A stretch of 8,246 nt of DNA from Desulfuromonadaceae bacterium (GTDB taxonomy: Bacteria; Desulfobacterota; Desulfuromonadia; Desulfuromonadales; Syntrophotaleaceae): contig JAIOSZ010000060.1 in assembly GCA_021107335.1 (NCBI GenBank), positions 1 through 8,246 of the forward strand, given 5' to 3'. Position numbers and translations under genes: made by a program. Below are positions 6,117 to 8,246 of this stretch, in pieces; the stretch's first letter is position 1; every line of letters starts with the position of its first letter. Below the pieces are notes generated by a model. That model was not told the origin of the DNA. It saw nothing but the letters and a program-made list of their open reading frames with translations, and did not search any database.

Positions 6117-6330
6117 TTACTTTGCAAAGCCGTAGGAGAGGGTAAAATTAAATTCAGGACCACTTTGTAGGTATGTATGGTCTCTGTTGCCGGTGTACAG
6201 AGGCAGATTGCCATGATAGAAGTTTTTGCCTTCAAGTTCAATGATTGTGCCGAAAGTAGGGTGATTCCTTCTTTCTTTTGGCGGTTATCTCTGGTAGGTT
6301 TAGCCACTCATAATCCACCCCGATGCCGGT
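6117..6330 (-). pseudogene. Frameshifted C-terminal remnant of a probable outer-membrane beta-barrel protein
   Basis: Two minus-strand frames carry protein-like sequence with no usable start. From about 6330 one frame reads TGIGVDYEWLNLPEI. After a purine-rich AAAAGAAAGAAGG stretch near 6266-6278 a second frame takes over and ends SGPEFNFTLSYGFAK followed by a stop at 6117-6119. Alternating polar and hydrophobic residues ending in an aromatic-rich strand are typical of the last strands of outer-membrane barrels. The piece ends 17 bases before the miaA start, as a former upstream operon gene would. Its 5' part is missing: a stop at 6331-6333 precedes it and pcnB begins 30 bases further in the other direction. 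The family cannot be named, and the coding-like look is my reading rather than a database match. Confidence 0.4.
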
Positions 6331-6348
6331 TTATTGGCACAGCCTTTT

Positions 6349-6354
6349 GATACT
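6349..6354 (+). promoter_or_regulatory. Possible -10 element placing the pcnB transcript start at its ATG
   Basis: GATACT lies nine bases before the pcnB ATG, the spacing expected if transcription begins at or next to the start codon. There is no recognisable Shine-Dalgarno and an in-frame stop lies at 6348-6350, so no longer form exists. The -35 region is poor. The evidence for a leaderless mRNA is weak but coherent. Confidence 0.25.
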
Positions 6355-6362
6355 GTAATCCT

Positions 6363-7655
6363 ATGACCCCAGCACCCCGCGACACCGACTCCGCTAGCGA
6401 CCAGGCCCTCGTCGTGCCCCGCGCCGAGCACCGTATCTCCCGTAAGCAAATTGACGAGAACACCCTTAAGGTTCTCTACCGGTTGCGCCGGCATGGCTAT
6501 CAAGCCTATCTGGTCGGCGGCGGAGTGCGTGACTTGCTCCTTGAGCGTCAGCCTAAGGATTTCGACGTCGCCACCGATGCCACCCCGGACCAGGTCAAGG
6601 GATTGTTTCGCAACTGCTTTTTGGTCGGTCGGCGATTTCGTTTGGCCCATATCCGATTCGCCGGTAACTATTTGGTTGAGGTCGCCACCTTTCGCCGTCA
6701 GCCCCGCCCCGAGGAGTTGCCGGACGACCCCGACGAGCACTTTTTCTTTACCGAAAATGTCTTCGGTTCGCCGCGAGAAGATGCTTTCCGTCGCGACTTC
6801 ACTATCAATGGCATGTTTTACAACATCGAAGATTTTTCCATTATCGACCATGTTGGCGGTTTGCAGGATCTTGCCGACCGGCGGCTGCGAGTGATCGGTG
6901 ATCCCCTGGTGCGCTTTACAGAGGACCCGGTGCGTATGCTGCGGGCTCTGGAGTTTACCGCCCGGCTCGGTTTTAACCTCGACGAATCGGTGCGTCAGGC
7001 TATCTATCTGCGGGCGCCCCTTATCGCCGAGGCGGCCACCGCTCGCATTCGCGAAGAGCTGATGGAGCTGTTTCGTCACAAGGTGGCGGCGCCTGTGCTG
7101 CGTGACGCTCAATCTCTCGGCCTGCTGCCCCATCTGCTGGGTGGTTTCGAAGGCGAGGTCGAGACCTTTGAACTGCTAGAGCAGATTGACCGCCGTACTG
7201 CTTCCGGTCGGCCCATCGAGGAGCATCTGGCCCTGTCGGCGCTCTTTTTGGACCGTTATCGGCATGCCTGCCAGACTCAGGATGCCCAGACCATCGGCGA
7301 CGCTATTCGTATCGCCAATCATCTACTGGTTCCCCATTGTGGCTATTTTCGTATTTCCAATGCCATTCGCCATCAGGCGCGGGAACTGCTGGTCGGCTTT
7401 TTCCGTCTGGCTCGCGGCCGCGGTCGCCGCGGCGAAAAACGCTTTCTGCATCATCCTTTTGCTGCTGCATCGGTAGAGCTGTTTAGTCTGTGGAGCGAGG
7501 CGAGCGGCCAGGAGCAGGAGCTGGCGGCCGATTGGCGACAGGTGATCGAAGGGATTGCTGCTCCACCGGCTAAGACGCAAGAGGGAGAGGCAACTAGTCG
7601 TCGGCCTCGGCGTCGGCGTAAGAGTCGCAGGCCGCCGGTGGATAAGAAGGTTTAG
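6363..7655 (+). CDS. pcnB: Poly(A) polymerase I / tRNA nucleotidyltransferase family, PcnB type
   Basis: Template-independent nucleotidyltransferase that adds A residues to RNA 3' ends and so promotes RNA decay. The 430 residues contain the class II motifs in order: LVGGGVRDLLL at 50-60, the metal-binding DFD at 66-68, FRNCFLVGRRFRLAHIRF at 82-99 (closely matching the Escherichia PcnB block), RRDFTING at 143-150, GGLQDL at 165-170, and EDPVRMLRA at 187-195. The C-terminus is a very basic tail (413-430), as in known PcnB proteins and suitable for RNA binding. The FRNC/LVGRRFRLAH block favours poly(A) polymerase over CCA- or C-adding enzymes. As I recall, Geobacter has separate C-adding, A-adding and poly(A) enzymes, so assay would settle the activity. 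The start at 6363 lacks a Shine-Dalgarno. No canonical T-tailed terminator follows. Confidence 0.92.
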   Translation: MTPAPRDTDSASDQALVVPRAEHRISRKQIDENTLKVLYRLRRHGYQAYLVGGGVRDLLLERQPKDFDVATDATPDQVKGLFRNCFLVGRRFRLAHIRFAGNYLVEVATFRRQPRPEELPDDPDEHFFFTENVFGSPREDAFRRDFTINGMFYNIEDFSIIDHVGGLQDLADRRLRVIGDPLVRFTEDPVRMLRALEFTARLGFNLDESVRQAIYLRAPLIAEAATARIREELMELFRHKVAAPVLRDAQSLGLLPHLLGGFEGEVETFELLEQIDRRTASGRPIEEHLALSALFLDRYRHACQTQDAQTIGDAIRIANHLLVPHCGYFRISNAIRHQARELLVGFFRLARGRGRRGEKRFLHHPFAAASVELFSLWSEASGQEQELAADWRQVIEGIAAPPAKTQEGEATSRRPRRRRKSRRPPVDKKV

Positions 7656-7685
7656 CGAAGCTGTGTGGTGAGCTGGATCGTGCAG

Positions 7686-7729
7686 GCCGTTTTAGATGAA
7701 AAGCAAAACCGGCGGGACGCGGCCCGCCA
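7686..7729 (+). repeat. Direct repeat, copy 1
   Basis: About 45 bases beginning GGCCGTTTTAG and ending CCCGCCA, similar to 8020-8064. Shared blocks are GTTTTAG, TGAAAAGCAA, CCGG, GCG and CGCCA in the same order and nearly the same spacing. This copy includes the hairpin GGCGGG/CCCGCC (7711-7716 with 7723-7728), which copy 2 has largely lost. It lies 30 bases after the pcnB stop. Confidence 0.6.
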
Positions 7730-7734
7730 GCCGC

Positions 7735-7766
7735 CCTACTTTTTGTCCAAGCCAACAAAAAGTAGG
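7735..7766. repeat. 11-bp inverted repeat
   Basis: CCTACTTTTTG (7735-7745) and CAAAAAGTAGG (7756-7766) are a perfect inverted repeat around a 10-base spacer, directly after repeat copy 1. On the plus strand it is followed by CAAAAAA, not a T-run, so it is not an intrinsic terminator for pcnB. I recall very similar ACTTTTTG/CAAAAAGT elements occurring between genes in many proteobacterial genomes, so it is likely part of a dispersed intergenic element. Confidence 0.6.
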
Positions 7767-8019
7767 CAAAAAATGGCTGCCACTGCGTGGAGCATGCCGT
7801 CACGGATGGTCGGAGGAGGCTAATAACTGTTGAACCATTCTACAGCGGCAGCAATTTCTTTATGCGGCTCCTCTTTCGACAGTTTGTTATTGAACGATCG
7901 GTCCGCTTCTCTTTCGCAAGTGTGATCGAAGGTGCTGTTGGGTTTCAAACCAACAACGCATATGCGTCGTCGTTACGGGCCCCCCTGCTGTCCTCGGCGA
8001 ACTAAGATTGTTGATTTCA
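7767..8019. other. Intergenic stretch between the repeats, no supported gene
   Basis: No convincing gene. The one longer plus-strand frame (GTG at 7787 to 8005) has no Shine-Dalgarno at its start and an unremarkable product. A GGAGGAGG at 7811-7818 points at no good start codon. Visible structures are a hairpin TGTTGG/CCAACA (7936-7941 with 7950-7955) and a perfect 12-bp palindrome ACGCATATGCGT (7956-7967) touching it. Confidence 0.5.
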
Positions 8020-8064
8020 GCCAGTTTTAGTTGAAAAGCAAGGCCGGTAGTTTGCGTCTCGCCA
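8020..8064 (+). repeat. Direct repeat, copy 2
   Basis: Partner of 7686-7729, about 330 bases away in the same orientation, beginning AGCCAGTTTTAG and ending CTCGCCA. It is more diverged in its second half, where the GC-rich stem of copy 1 is not preserved, and the 11-bp inverted repeat does not follow it. Confidence 0.55.
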
Positions 8065-8168
8065 ATAGGTTGTTTAAGTATCGACTACTTTCCGTAGCTG
8101 CTCCCGCAATACCTTTGAGGGCAGCGTCAGCCGTTCCAGCGTGAGTTCTTAACGAGTGAGGAGGAACC

Positions 8169-8246
8169 ATGCAATGTCCCCGTTGTCAGGCCCCTGTTTC
8201 CGAGCAAGCCAAGTTTTGTGACCAGTGCGGCGTTCGGTTGATCAAC
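8169..8246 (+). CDS. Zinc-ribbon protein, first 26 residues (truncated by window edge)
   Basis: The frame begins MQCPRCQAPVSEQAKFCDQC and carries two CxxC pairs, at 3/6 and 17/20, the short zinc-ribbon found at the N-terminus of many bacterial proteins. Such ribbons often precede class III adenylate/guanylate cyclase, AAA/TPR, FHA or membrane domains, and nothing in the visible part distinguishes these. A perfect AGGAGG at 8159-8164, four bases before the ATG, makes the start secure. I see no clear promoter in the preceding 100 bases. Confidence 0.85.
   Translation, partial: MQCPRCQAPVSEQAKFCDQCGVRLIN

Noticed and set aside
6104..6307. 67-codon minus-strand open frame with ATG upstream of miaA
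   Set aside because: Its own translation looks random, whereas the other two frames of the same strand give barrel-like sequence, so I call the region a remnant of those frames instead.
6334..6350. Sigma-54 promoter before pcnB (perfect TTGGCAC)
   Set aside because: The -12 GC is absent at the required spacing; the best match, TTGA, is shifted by one base and lacks the C.
6300..7133. 277-codon minus-strand open frame
   Set aside because: It lies antisense to pcnB, which has every family motif in the plus frame; the product is not recognisable.
7787..8005. 72-codon plus-strand frame starting with GTG
   Set aside because: No Shine-Dalgarno at the start and no family resemblance.

Overview
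The window reads like a roughly 55% GC chromosome of a Gram-negative, probably anaerobic or facultative deltaproteobacterial-type organism. My best guess is Desulfuromonadales, Pelobacter/Syntrophotalea-like. This rests on gene content only: a KamA-family radical SAM aminomutase, a PcnB-type poly(A) polymerase, a TIGR02266-like PilZ protein, and dispersed-looking intergenic repeats. No 16S rRNA or other taxonomic marker is present, so the assignment is an inference.

Layout. The left edge (1-619, minus) holds the N-terminal half of a KamA-family radical SAM protein. A 560-bp gap without a convincing gene separates it from a divergent oleate hydratase (1184-2788, plus). The oleate hydratase converges on a 61-codon hypothetical gene (2945-3130, minus), with two inverted repeats between them. 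This small gene has a strong Shine-Dalgarno, a plausible promoter and a 9-bp dyad at its predicted transcript start. A strong bidirectional terminator (3377-3412) closes a minus-strand group: miaA (5179-6099), a GT2 glycosyltransferase (3908-5182, overlapping miaA by 4 bp) and a PilZ-domain protein (3445-3816). Directly upstream of miaA lies a frameshifted remnant (6117-6330) that looks like the C-terminus of an outer-membrane beta-barrel protein. Divergent from it is pcnB (6363-7655, plus). The 513-bp gap after pcnB contains a direct repeat pair, an 11-bp-stem inverted repeat and a 12-bp palindrome, but no supported gene. The right edge (8169-8246) is the start of a zinc-ribbon protein.

How the genes relate. 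miaA and the glycosyltransferase are almost certainly co-transcribed and translationally coupled, and PilZ follows 91 bp later with its own possible promoter. MiaA (tRNA A37 prenylation) and PcnB (RNA 3' polyadenylation) are both RNA-processing enzymes, but they are divergent and not an operon. The KamA-family protein and the oleate hydratase are unrelated metabolic genes facing away from each other.

I found no CRISPR array, insertion sequence, tRNA or rRNA and no clear novel multi-gene system. The points most worth checking are the oleate hydratase lacking the usual glutamate in its RGGR motif, the MiaA/GT2 coupling, the decayed gene upstream of miaA, the structured leader of the 61-aa gene, and the repeats at 7686-8064.
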